Of a DNA stretch of 7,693 nucleotides, positions 1-5,687 are shown one piece after another (position 1 is the first letter of the stretch; each line of letters starts with the position of its first letter). The notes below the pieces were generated by a model, which worked only from the letters and a program-made list of their open reading frames with translations, did not search any database and was not told where the DNA came from. Location: the NCBI GenBank assembly GCA_938082915.1, contig CALKCG010000169.1, forward strand, positions 1 to 7,693, written 5' to 3'. Source of the stretch: an uncultured archaeon (lineage in GTDB: Archaea; Thermoproteota; CALKCG01; B24). A program made the translations under genes and the position numbers.

Positions 1-1
1 A

Positions 2-445
2 GCTAAGAGAAAACATATAGAGCATCTTAAAAGTAGCTTTACTAAGACGGTAGACTTTGAAGGATTGGCAACGCTAGCTAAAGATAAGCTGGATCACAAA
101 ATTTGGGTAGAAACGGCTGAAAGATGTCTATCGTGTGGGAATTGCAGCATGGTCTGCCCAGTATGTTACTGTTTTGACGTGTACGATTCTCTTGATTTAA
201 CGCTTAAAGAAGGCGTTAGAATTATGGAGCTTGACTCATGTCAACTTTTAGAGTATGCAGAGGTAGCGCTCGGCGGCAACTTTAGAAGAGATAGGAGTCA
301 ACGATTACGCCATTGGATGCTCTGCAAGTTTGGAGCGGCTGGTGGTTCTACGTACACCAGCTGTGTAGGATGTGGAAGATGCATAGTTTACTGTCCGGCC
401 AATATAGATTTAACGGAAGTTGCTCGCACGTTGAAGGAGGGTTGA
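2..445 (+). CDS. hydB: NiFe hydrogenase / sulfhydrogenase beta subunit, 4Fe-4S protein (5'-truncated by window edge)
   Basis: C-terminal 147 residues of the iron-sulfur beta subunit of a group 3b-type NAD(P)-linked NiFe hydrogenase. The frame has no stop back to base 2, so the gene begins outside the window; the TTG at 65 is internal, since the residues before it (including an HIEHLKSSF stretch) look like family sequence. Two ferredoxin-type motifs are visible. The first is CLSCGNCSMVCP (Cys codons from 125) with two extra cysteines directly after (PVCYC). The second is SCVGCGRCIVYCP (Cys codons 362, 371, 380, 392). Between them lies the family's GGNFRRD stretch. By family knowledge the two clusters relay electrons between the small subunit and the flavoprotein; in Pyrococcus this subunit was linked to sulfur reductase activity. 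The gene ends 5 nt before the gamma start and its last codons carry the gamma ribosome binding site. Most likely cytosolic; no membrane segment is seen. Confidence 0.9.
   Translation, partial: AKRKHIEHLKSSFTKTVDFEGLATLAKDKLDHKIWVETAERCLSCGNCSMVCPVCYCFDVYDSLDLTLKEGVRIMELDSCQLLEYAEVALGGNFRRDRSQRLRHWMLCKFGAAGGSTYTSCVGCGRCIVYCPANIDLTEVARTLKEG
434..440 (+). promoter_or_regulatory. Ribosome binding site deciding the gamma-subunit start
   Basis: AAGGAGG lies inside the last codons of the beta gene. Its spacing is 10 nt to the TTG at 451 but only 1 nt to the in-frame TTG at 442, so it supports TTG 451 as the gamma start. Confidence 0.7.
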
Positions 446-450
446 TAGCG

Positions 451-1275
451 TTGAATCCATATATACCTAGGAAAGCGGTAGTAGAATCCATTAGAGATGA
501 AACACCGGATATAAAAACGTTTAGGGTAAAATTTAAAGACAGTGCCTTCAGTTTTAGGCCTGGCCAATTCGTCATGGTTTCAATGCTTGGAATTGGGGAG
601 TCTGCTATAAGTATATCTTCTCACCCTGAGGATGCAGATAAATTCATAGAGCTTTCCATTAGGAGGGTGGGCAATGTAACGGGTAGCATATTCAAGCTAA
701 AGCCCGGCTCTACCATCGGCATCAGAGGACCGTTCGGTAATGGATGGCCTATGGACAAAATAGTTGGTAAAGACCTCTTGATCGTAGGCGGGGGTTGCGG
801 TCAGGGAGCTTTAAGACCTCTGATTTTTGAAGTCTTAAGGCACAGAGATCGTTATGGCAGGGTTGAAATACTCTATGGAGCTAGGACCCCTCAGGATCTA
901 ATGTTCAAGTATGAACACGATATGTGGGCTGGTATACCTGATGGCTGCCTATTATTAACGGTGGATAGTATTCCGCCGGGTGTTGAGTGGAAGTATAATG
1001 TTGGAGTGGTGACAACACTTTTCGGAAAAACGCTCATCGAACCTGAAAACAGTTTGGTCTTAATATGTGGACCGGAGATTATGATGCACTTTGCTGTTAG
1101 GGGTTTATTATCTATGGGCTTTAAGAGCGATCAAATATATCTATCCATGGAGAGGAGGATGAAGTGCGGCATAGGAAAGTGTGGACATTGCCAAATAGGT
1201 AGTAAATACGTCTGTAAGGACGGGCCAGTTTTCGCGTATTCCGATTTAATTCACGAGCCTGATAAAATACTTTGA
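451..1275 (+). CDS. hydG: NiFe hydrogenase / sulfhydrogenase gamma subunit, FAD- and NAD(P)-binding
   Basis: A 274-residue ferredoxin-reductase-like subunit that passes electrons between the hydrogenase core and NAD(P)(H). The start is TTG 451, chosen from the AAGGAGG 10 nt upstream. The frame is open further upstream to an ATG at 313, but that stretch lies over the beta Fe-S motif and is not real. The N-terminal FAD barrel shows RPGQFVMVS (from residue 36) and GESAISISS (49-57), matching the flavin-binding loop. The nucleotide-binding domain has GGGCGQGALRPLI (113-125), then YGARTPQDLMFKYE and the late CGPEIMM motif. The C-terminus carries a [2Fe-2S] motif with Cys239, Cys244, Cys247 and Cys255 (C-x4-C-x2-C-x7-C) after an SMERRMKCG stretch. 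The pyridine-nucleotide loop is unusual: the family normally has APLRP, whereas here it is GALRP. It sits between beta and delta in the usual gene order, 6 nt before delta. Confidence 0.92.
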   Translation: MNPYIPRKAVVESIRDETPDIKTFRVKFKDSAFSFRPGQFVMVSMLGIGESAISISSHPEDADKFIELSIRRVGNVTGSIFKLKPGSTIGIRGPFGNGWPMDKIVGKDLLIVGGGCGQGALRPLIFEVLRHRDRYGRVEILYGARTPQDLMFKYEHDMWAGIPDGCLLLTVDSIPPGVEWKYNVGVVTTLFGKTLIEPENSLVLICGPEIMMHFAVRGLLSMGFKSDQIYLSMERRMKCGIGKCGHCQIGSKYVCKDGPVFAYSDLIHEPDKIL

Positions 1276-1281
1276 GAGGCG

Positions 1282-2043
1282 ATGGTTTTGAAGCTTAAAA
1301 TCGGCATATTTAAATTTACGAGTTGTTCTGGTTGCCAAATAGAGCTCTTAAGAATTAACGAAAACCTTCCGGGGTTGCTCAACCTCGTGGACTTTCAAAA
1401 CTGGGCCATGGCCAGTTCTAACGTACAACAAGGTCCATATGATATAACCATTGTAGAAGGTGGGATATCTACACCTGAAGGCATAGAAGAGATTAAAACG
1501 ATCCGAAAGGATTCTAAACTCCTCGTAGCAATTGGCGATTGTGCCGTTTTTGGGGGGATTCCATCGATAAGAAACTGGATGAAGCAGCGCGAGGCTGAGA
1601 ATCTAGTCTACCCAAAGCCTGAGCATTTAAAGTCTATGAAGGTATCGGGTATAGACGAGTACGTTAAAGTGGATGTATACCTCAAGGGTTGCCCACCGCA
1701 CCTCAACGATATGCTTGAAGCCCTCAAAGCCGCCATTCTAGGCATTAGACCCAGGTTAAGACAGCATCCAGTCTGCATCGAATGTAAATTTTATGAAAAT
1801 GAATGCCTTTTAACGACTTACAAGCAGGCCTGTATAGGTCCTATTACAGCGGCAGGCTGTGGAGCCATCTGTCCATCGGTAGGGAGGCCATGTGAAGGTT
1901 GTTATGGACCAATGAGCAATCCCAATGTTAAATCCATGGTTGAAAGGCTTCGTGAGATCGGGTTAACCGACGACGACATTATGAAGAAGTTTAGGAAGTA
2001 TGCTGGTGCATCCGAATACTATAGGGAGGTGGCTAAGCTTTGA
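1282..2043 (+). CDS. hydD: NiFe hydrogenase small (delta) subunit, three [4Fe-4S] clusters
   Basis: A 253-residue small subunit that carries electrons from the NiFe site toward the flavoprotein. Proximal cluster ligands are visible as Cys15 and Cys18 (TSCSGCQ), Cys87 (GDCAVFGGIP) and Cys137 (LKGCPPH). Eight further cysteines (165, 168, 175, 184, 193, 197, 204, 207) fit a medial and a distal [4Fe-4S] cluster. There is no twin-arginine signal peptide and no C-terminal anchor, so it fits a cytosolic group 3 enzyme. The start is uncertain by two codons. ATG 1282 is used here, but the SD-like GAGGCGAT (1276-1283) runs into it. TTG 1288, in frame, would sit 8 nt after GAGG and give an equally good N-terminus (MKLKIGIFKF). 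The stop TGA overlaps the TTG start of the large subunit. Confidence 0.93.
   Translation: MVLKLKIGIFKFTSCSGCQIELLRINENLPGLLNLVDFQNWAMASSNVQQGPYDITIVEGGISTPEGIEEIKTIRKDSKLLVAIGDCAVFGGIPSIRNWMKQREAENLVYPKPEHLKSMKVSGIDEYVKVDVYLKGCPPHLNDMLEALKAAILGIRPRLRQHPVCIECKFYENECLLTTYKQACIGPITAAGCGAICPSVGRPCEGCYGPMSNPNVKSMVERLREIGLTDDDIMKKFRKYAGASEYYREVAKL
2024..2032 (+). promoter_or_regulatory. Ribosome binding site of the hydrogenase large subunit
   Basis: GGGAGGTGG is nearly a full match to the archaeal anti-SD complement. Its GGAGG core lies 10 nt before the TTG at 2040, supporting that unusual start, which overlaps the delta stop codon as TTGA. Confidence 0.7.
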
Positions 2044-3311
2044 AAAACGTCAGCATTGGGTACTTGACTAGAGTTGAAGGTAAGGGTGGGCTGGATTTAA
2101 CAATTGAAAATGGTAAAGTTAAGGACTTGAAATTAAGGATATACGAGGAGCCAAGGTTTTTCGAGGCGTTTATGGTCGGTAGGAGATTCGATGAAGTCGT
2201 TGAAATATCCTCTAGAATCTGCGGTATATGCTATGTAACGCATCAAATAACCCCGGCAAGAGCTATTGAAAAGATCCTAAGAGTGGAAGTCAACGACCGT
2301 ATAAGGCTTTTAAGGAGGCTCATAGCTATCGGTGGAATTATAAGCAGTCATGCGTTACATGTATATCTACTAGCGCTTCCCGATGTTTTAAAACTGCCAA
2401 ACTCCTTCTCAATAGACCCTGAGCTTCTGGTTAAGGCTTTAAGGCTTAAAGGTCTAGGGGATAAGATTGTAGAAATCGTCGGAGGGCGGGCAGTACACCC
2501 AGTAAGCATAGTTGTCGGTGGTTTTACGCAGGCCCCTCCGAAGGAGAAGCTTAAGGCTTTAGTAGACGACCTTAAAGATGCAAAAAAGACGGCAATGGAA
2601 TCTATACAGTTTTTTTCACCAGAAAGCCTTCCGAGTTTTGAAGTAGACTCTGAGAAGATAGCTCTATCGAATTCTGACGAATATGCTATAAACGAGGGGA
2701 GAGTCAAGTCTGATAAAGGGTTAGACATATCTGAAGATGAATTTAGGAAGTTTATTGAGGAAGAGCAGGTGCCACATTCTACAGCTAAACATTCAAAGGT
2801 TAAAGGTAGACTATCCTACATGGTCGGACCATTATCGAGAGTTAACTTAAACTTCAGTCAACTTAGCGAAGATGCTCGGAACGCTGCTGATGCTAGTGGG
2901 TTTAAATTCCCATCTCATAACCCGTTTGCAGCGAATGTAGCTAGAGTTATCGAGATAATAAGTCTAATAGACGAAGCGATCGAACTTATAGACTTGTACA
3001 ACGAGGGGGAGGTTAGAGCCTCATTTAGAGTAAGAGGAGGAAACGCGGCTGCAATAACGGAAGCTCCTAGAGGGATAAACTACCACTGGTATAGTATAGA
3101 CGATAATGGGACTGTTAAAGCGGCTGATATATCGCCTCCAACCTGTCAAAACGCCAAAAGAATCGAAGACGATTTGAGAGCATATGTGCCGACAATAGCC
3201 GAATTACCTGAAGAGGAAATAGCCCACAGATGCTCAATGCTCATTAGAGCCTACGACCCTTGCATAAGCTGTGCAGTTCACAGCTTAAACGTCAAAGTTA
3301 AGAAAATATGA
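2040..3311 (+). CDS. hydA: NiFe hydrogenase large (alpha) catalytic subunit
   Basis: A 423-residue catalytic subunit, full length for group 3b, that binds the NiFe(CN)2CO centre and oxidises or evolves H2. The N-terminus has TRVEGKG (10-16). The first metal motif is RICGICYVTH with Cys61, Cys64 and His68. EAPRG is at 341-345, followed by a PPTCQN stretch. The second metal motif is DPCISCAVH (406-414) with Cys408 and Cys411. All four nickel-binding cysteines are present, so the enzyme looks functional. Nine residues (SLNVKVKKI) follow His414; in this family such a tail is removed after the His by a dedicated endopeptidase once nickel is inserted, so maturation by a HybD/HycI-type protease is inferred, with none encoded here. 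The start is TTG 2040, overlapping the delta stop by 4 nt with a strong SD. It is the last gene of the operon and is convergent with the TauE/SafE gene. Confidence 0.95.
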   Translation: MKNVSIGYLTRVEGKGGLDLTIENGKVKDLKLRIYEEPRFFEAFMVGRRFDEVVEISSRICGICYVTHQITPARAIEKILRVEVNDRIRLLRRLIAIGGIISSHALHVYLLALPDVLKLPNSFSIDPELLVKALRLKGLGDKIVEIVGGRAVHPVSIVVGGFTQAPPKEKLKALVDDLKDAKKTAMESIQFFSPESLPSFEVDSEKIALSNSDEYAINEGRVKSDKGLDISEDEFRKFIEEEQVPHSTAKHSKVKGRLSYMVGPLSRVNLNFSQLSEDARNAADASGFKFPSHNPFAANVARVIEIISLIDEAIELIDLYNEGEVRASFRVRGGNAAAITEAPRGINYHWYSIDDNGTVKAADISPPTCQNAKRIEDDLRAYVPTIAELPEEEIAHRCSMLIRAYDPCISCAVHSLNVKVKKI

Positions 3312-3371
3312 GCCTTCAACGCTACGGGCATAGTTTAATAAATGTTAACGCCTCTTAAATCTGTGTAATTG

Positions 3372-3384
3372 CTCTTCTTTTTCT
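3372..3384 (+). terminator. Pyrimidine/T-rich tract after the hydrogenase operon
   Basis: A T-rich run (cttctttttct) lies about 60-70 nt after the hydrogenase large-subunit stop, in the 83-nt gap between two converging genes. Archaeal intrinsic termination often needs only such a U-rich tract. No strong hairpin precedes it, so the call rests on composition and position. Confidence 0.35.
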
Positions 3385-3394
3385 ACTGGTAGAT

Positions 3395-4168
3395 TCAAAT
3401 AAATGGAACTACCACCATCCTTAAAGCGATTAATACGAATACTGTTGCAAGCATTTTCCTCAGATTTTTCTCCTCCAGTTTTCTTGAGATTCTCGGCCCC
3501 AATTGAGAACCACATAAGCCTCCAGCGACTATTGGTACTGCGTAATTTAACGGTACTATATTGCCAACTTGAAAGTGTAGAATCACCGCAGCCGTGTTTG
3601 TTAAAGCCATTCCAAAGACTGACGTAGCAGCTGCTACTTTAACAGGCATACCCATGCCGAGAACCATTATTGTTTCATCTACTGTTCCTCCACCAGCCCC
3701 AAGCATTCCAGCTACAATTCCACTTGTAAAGCTTGCAAATAAAGCTAGACAGATTATTCTAGCAGTTAATCTACCTGTCTTAGCCTCCATCTCTACGACT
3801 TCCCCTGGTTTTCCTGCTTTTCTAAACAATTGGAAGGAGATTATTAAGAGGAGGACACCAAACAAGCAGGCTAAAGTCTTCGAATCTAGTATAGTTGTTA
3901 AGTATACTCCAACCATGCTACCGGGCACGTCGAGTAAATCCAACAATACGCCCACTTTATAGTTTATTCTTCCCTGCTTAGCATAGGCTAAAGTTGCAGA
4001 GACTGTTGTAAAGCTCATCGCTAATAGGCTTGTAGAAACCGCTTTCTGAGTTTCCATACCGAAACCGAGAACTAGTAGAGGTACGTAAAATACTCCACCA
4101 CCTAAACCGACGATCGACGCAACTGTTGAAATCATAAAGCTTAAAATGAATAAAATAGCTTCCTGCAT
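3395..4168 (-). CDS. TauE/SafE-family membrane permease (sulfite/sulfonate exporter-like)
   Basis: A 257-residue, very hydrophobic protein with about eight membrane segments in two similar halves, the normal size and layout for TauE/SafE (old DUF81). Family signatures are GLGGGVFYVP (21-30) in the first helix of the N-terminal half, SGIVAGMLGAGGGTV (149-163) at the equivalent place in the C-terminal half, and SQLGPRISRKL (221-231) before the last helix. A charged cytoplasmic loop (about 116-135) joins the halves. Members are proposed to move sulfite, sulfoacetate, sulfonates or other organic anions, but most are uncharacterised, so the substrate here is open. The gene converges on the hydrogenase operon and diverges from the URO-D-like gene. 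A link to the sulfur-reducing capacity of sulfhydrogenases is tempting but rests on neighbourhood only. ATG start; a TATA box about 30 nt upstream suggests a nearly leaderless mRNA. Confidence 0.88.
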   Translation of the reverse strand: MQEAILFILSFMISTVASIVGLGGGVFYVPLLVLGFGMETQKAVSTSLLAMSFTTVSATLAYAKQGRINYKVGVLLDLLDVPGSMVGVYLTTILDSKTLACLFGVLLLIISFQLFRKAGKPGEVVEMEAKTGRLTARIICLALFASFTSGIVAGMLGAGGGTVDETIMVLGMGMPVKVAAATSVFGMALTNTAAVILHFQVGNIVPLNYAVPIVAGGLCGSQLGPRISRKLEEKNLRKMLATVFVLIALRMVVVPFI

Positions 4169-4193
4169 AGCCTTCCAAAGTTCGTTAGAACAA

Positions 4194-4202
4194 CTATTTT
4201 AA
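4194..4202 (-). promoter_or_regulatory. Promoter (TATA box) of the TauE/SafE gene
   Basis: On the minus strand TTAAAATAG is preceded by a purine-rich AGTAAGG that could serve as BRE. Its centre is about 30 nt upstream of the ATG at 4168. With the usual 26-27 nt TATA-to-start distance, transcription would begin within a few bases of the ATG, giving a leaderless or near-leaderless message, consistent with the weak SD there. Confidence 0.5.
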
Positions 4203-4246
4203 CCTTACTTTGGGAATTGTGAACCACTCAGATACCAACTAAATAG

Positions 4247-4259
4247 GTGAGATTCTCAC
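4247..4259. promoter_or_regulatory. 13-bp perfect palindrome in the divergent promoter region (candidate operator)
   Basis: GTGAGA-T-TCTCAC has two perfect 6-bp arms around one central base. It lies between the TATA box of the minus-strand permease and the putative TATA box of the plus-strand URO-D-like gene, about 80 and 65 nt from the two starts. A dimeric regulator could act on both genes. The role is inferred from symmetry and position only. Confidence 0.35.
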
Positions 4260-4279
4260 GCTTGAGGCTTTTTAACGTA

Positions 4280-4293
4280 AAAACAGTTATATT
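4280..4293 (+). promoter_or_regulatory. Putative promoter of the URO-D-like gene
   Basis: An A-rich BRE-like stretch (AAAACAG) is followed by TTATATT (4287-4293). Its centre is about 35 nt upstream of the ATG at 4325, giving a predicted leader of roughly 9 nt. No SD precedes that ATG, which fits a very short leader. Confidence 0.4.
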
Positions 4294-4324
4294 CTAGTTG
4301 CCGTTTTTCTTCCATCTGAACTGT

Positions 4325-5380
4325 ATGAATTCTAGAAGCAGGATCTTAGCCGCTTTAAAAGGAGAGCCTGTAGATGGGATACCGTTCACGGTCTATGATA
4401 TTCTTATACCTAGAGGTGAGCTTTGGAACGACCTTAGGAAGATGGGTTTAACCCCTATAACTAGTATTTCAGTTTTTCATGAAAAATGGTTGAATGTGAG
4501 GATTAGACGGGTTGTTGAAGGAGATTGCGTATATACGTTCTACGATACGCCAGTTGGATCTGTATATGCGAAGCATAAGGTCAACCTTAAGCCTGGGACG
4601 GGAGACTCCTGGATAGTTGAACATCCGATTAAAAAGCCTGAAGACTATAAAGTGGTAAACTACATCTTTAAAAACGCGGTTATTACGCCAATCCGAGAGG
4701 AAGACGTATTCAAGCAAATTGAACGGTTTAAAGATGACCGTGTATTCTGGGCTTGGGTGGATAGGACACCGATGCAGAAGATGCTTATAGAGTTCATGGG
4801 CTATAGGAGGCTTTCAATAGACCTCTATAGAAACCGAGAGCTTTTAGACGAGCTTTACGAAATACTCACTAATAGGACTGAATCAATTTGCGAAATCGCC
4901 TCAGATTCTCCCGTAGAACTCGCATGGTGTGGAGATAACGTGAACGGCATAGTTTTAGGGTCTAAAGTCTTCGAAAAGTATCATATTCCTGTTTACAAGC
5001 GTATGTCTAAGCTATTCGAGAAGAACGGTAAAATATTAATAGTCCATATGGATGGGAAACTCAACTGTTTGAAACATCTAATACCAAGCTCGGGCATAAA
5101 CGTCGTAGAAGCCTTTACACCTCCGCCTATGGGAGACCTCTCCGTCAGAGAGGCCAGAAATCTATGGGGTGAAAGTATTAGAATATGGATAAACTTCCCA
5201 GAATCCATACTTCTCAACGACGAAGAAAACGTCAAGCAGTATACGTTAAAACTCTTAAATGAAATATCCCTTGAAAGAGGAATCCTAGTAGGTATAACTG
5301 AAGACATAGCGCCTGGAAATGAAAACAAACTTAAAACTGTAGCAGAAGTCTTAAACTCGAAAAATGTAACGCTTACTTAG
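4325..5380 (+). CDS. Uroporphyrinogen decarboxylase (URO-D) superfamily protein of unknown substrate
   Basis: A 351-residue protein of the URO-D / corrinoid methyltransferase (MtaA, CmuA) superfamily. ATG 4325 is preferred over the in-frame TTG at 4298 because it gives the typical N-terminus (MNSRSRILAALKGEPVDGIP). The C-terminal half has HMDGKLNCL (241-249), EAFTPPPMGD (262-271), INFPES (289-294) and GITED (323-327), each at the end of a TIM-barrel strand. Two things argue against the best-known members. The arginine-rich N-terminal motif that heme-pathway URO-D uses to bind porphyrin is absent, and the zinc-binding H-x-C of MtaA-type methyltransferases is H-x-D here (His241, Asp243). It is therefore likely one of the abundant uncharacterised anaerobe URO-D-like proteins, perhaps acting on methylated compounds or tetrapyrroles; I cannot assign a reaction. 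No corrinoid protein or partner methyltransferase is adjacent. It is monocistronic and divergent from the permease. Confidence 0.8.
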   Translation: MNSRSRILAALKGEPVDGIPFTVYDILIPRGELWNDLRKMGLTPITSISVFHEKWLNVRIRRVVEGDCVYTFYDTPVGSVYAKHKVNLKPGTGDSWIVEHPIKKPEDYKVVNYIFKNAVITPIREEDVFKQIERFKDDRVFWAWVDRTPMQKMLIEFMGYRRLSIDLYRNRELLDELYEILTNRTESICEIASDSPVELAWCGDNVNGIVLGSKVFEKYHIPVYKRMSKLFEKNGKILIVHMDGKLNCLKHLIPSSGINVVEAFTPPPMGDLSVREARNLWGESIRIWINFPESILLNDEENVKQYTLKLLNEISLERGILVGITEDIAPGNENKLKTVAEVLNSKNVTLT

Positions 5381-5503
5381 AGGACTTCTATATATAGGTT
5401 TAATATTTCGCCAGAGAATGTCTATTTCATTTAATTTTGAAATTTAACCGAGAAAACTATAAATTTCCGTTCTCATAAAATTTTCCGAGTGAAGTAAGCG
5501 TTA
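5367..5503. repeat. 12-bp perfect inverted repeat linking the URO-D-like 3' end and the intergenic region
   Basis: TAACGCTTACTT (5367-5378, covering the last codons and the first base of the stop) is the exact reverse complement of AAGTAAGCGTTA (5492-5503). In a read-through transcript the arms could form a long-range stem; as separate RNAs they could pair in trans. A perfect 12-mer match this close is not expected by chance at most positions, but one case cannot establish function. Confidence 0.5.
5451..5464 (+). promoter_or_regulatory. Orphan archaeal promoter (BRE + TATA) with no ORF downstream
   Basis: AGAAAAC followed by TATAAAT (5458-5464) is the best match to an archaeal BRE/TATA element in the window. 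The expected start is about 5487. The nearest gene downstream (vapB, 5688) is 200 nt away and has its own TATA box, so this promoter would serve something else, perhaps a small RNA, unless it is a chance AT-rich match. Confidence 0.4.
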
Positions 5504-5549
5504 AGGTAATACCATTACTCCGTAGTTCTTAGACAACGCAAGCTTTTTA
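5487..5549 (+). ncRNA. Candidate small structured RNA
   Basis: The segment starts about 26 nt after the orphan TATA box and ends at GCTTTTTAT (T5 at 5544-5548), a plausible archaeal terminator. Between them a fold can be drawn by hand: GCGTT (5498-5502) with AACGC (5535-5539), AAG (5503-5505) with CTT (5528-5530), and a tight hairpin GTAAT/ATTAC (5506-5510 with 5514-5518, loop ACC). Candidate starts inside it meet stops within two or three codons, so it is not a small protein gene. AAGTAAGCGTTA (5492-5503) is perfectly complementary to the 3' end of the upstream URO-D-like mRNA. It does not fit C/D box, tRNA or other families I know. Existence is inferred, not shown. Confidence 0.25.
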
Positions 5550-5622
5550 TCGAATGTAAGCAACTACTCTCTCTAACCGAAAATTTAAGTCCTTTCCCAA
5601 ATTATTTCTATTGCTTAACCGA

Positions 5623-5683
5623 TTTGCCAGTGATAGTTATCAGAAAGTTTATTAATTCTGAATACATTATTTTATCTGGCAAA
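5623..5683. promoter_or_regulatory. Nested inverted repeats around the vapBC TATA box (candidate autoregulatory operator)
   Basis: The outer arms TTTGCCAG (5623-5630) and CTGGCAAA (5676-5683) form a perfect 8-bp inverted repeat with dyad centre at 5653. The inner arms CAGAA (5641-5645) and TTCTG (5656-5660) centre at about 5650, and a third palindrome TGATA-GT-TATCA occupies 5631-5642. The TATA-like TTTATTAA (5648-5655) lies in the middle. AbrB-fold antitoxins usually bind palindromes in their own promoter together with the toxin, so this layout suggests repression by blocking TBP/TFB. Confidence 0.5.
5641..5655 (+). promoter_or_regulatory. vapBC promoter (BRE + TATA)
   Basis: CAGAAAG followed by TTTATTAA, centred about 36 nt upstream of the vapB ATG at 5688, predicts a leader of roughly 10 nt. 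A second AT-rich element (ATTATTTTAT, about 5665-5674) could instead serve a start at the downstream ATG 5703. Confidence 0.45.
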
Positions 5684-5687
5684 ACTG

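Larger units (their letters stand above)
5381..5687. other. 307-nt intergenic region, no protein gene
   Basis: AT-rich stretch between the URO-D-like gene and vapB. It holds a 10-bp AT palindrome (CTATATATAG, 5388-5397), a T-rich stretch with a 6-bp stem (5424-5443) that could terminate the URO-D-like transcript, an orphan BRE/TATA promoter (5451-5464), a foldable segment ending in T5 (about 5487-5548), and the vapBC promoter inside nested inverted repeats (5623-5683). No ORF with a plausible start and RBS, no tRNA and no CRISPR repeats were found. Confidence 0.6.

Noticed and set aside
313..450. ATG-started upstream extension of the hydrogenase gamma subunit
   Set aside because: It overlaps the second ferredoxin motif of the beta gene in another frame, has no family similarity, and the SD favours TTG 451.
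2348..2728. Minus-strand ORF of 126 codons inside the hydrogenase large subunit
   Set aside because: The plus-strand protein here is clearly the conserved catalytic subunit; the reverse frame is low-complexity Ser/Thr-rich sequence.
3342..3353. Exact 12-mer ATGTTAACGCCT shared with 7656-7667
   Set aside because: One or two exact 12-mer matches are expected by chance in a window of this size; the two sites have no similar context.
3594..3962. Plus-strand ORF of 122 codons opposite the TauE/SafE gene
   Set aside because: It is the antisense shadow of a well-supported membrane protein, with no domain and no RBS.
5630..5683. Possible C/D box small RNA (GTGATAG near a terminal stem, CTGA at 5659)
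   Set aside because: The CTGA is not next to the closing stem, no internal C'/D' pair is seen, and the stem is centred on a TATA box; an operator explains it better.
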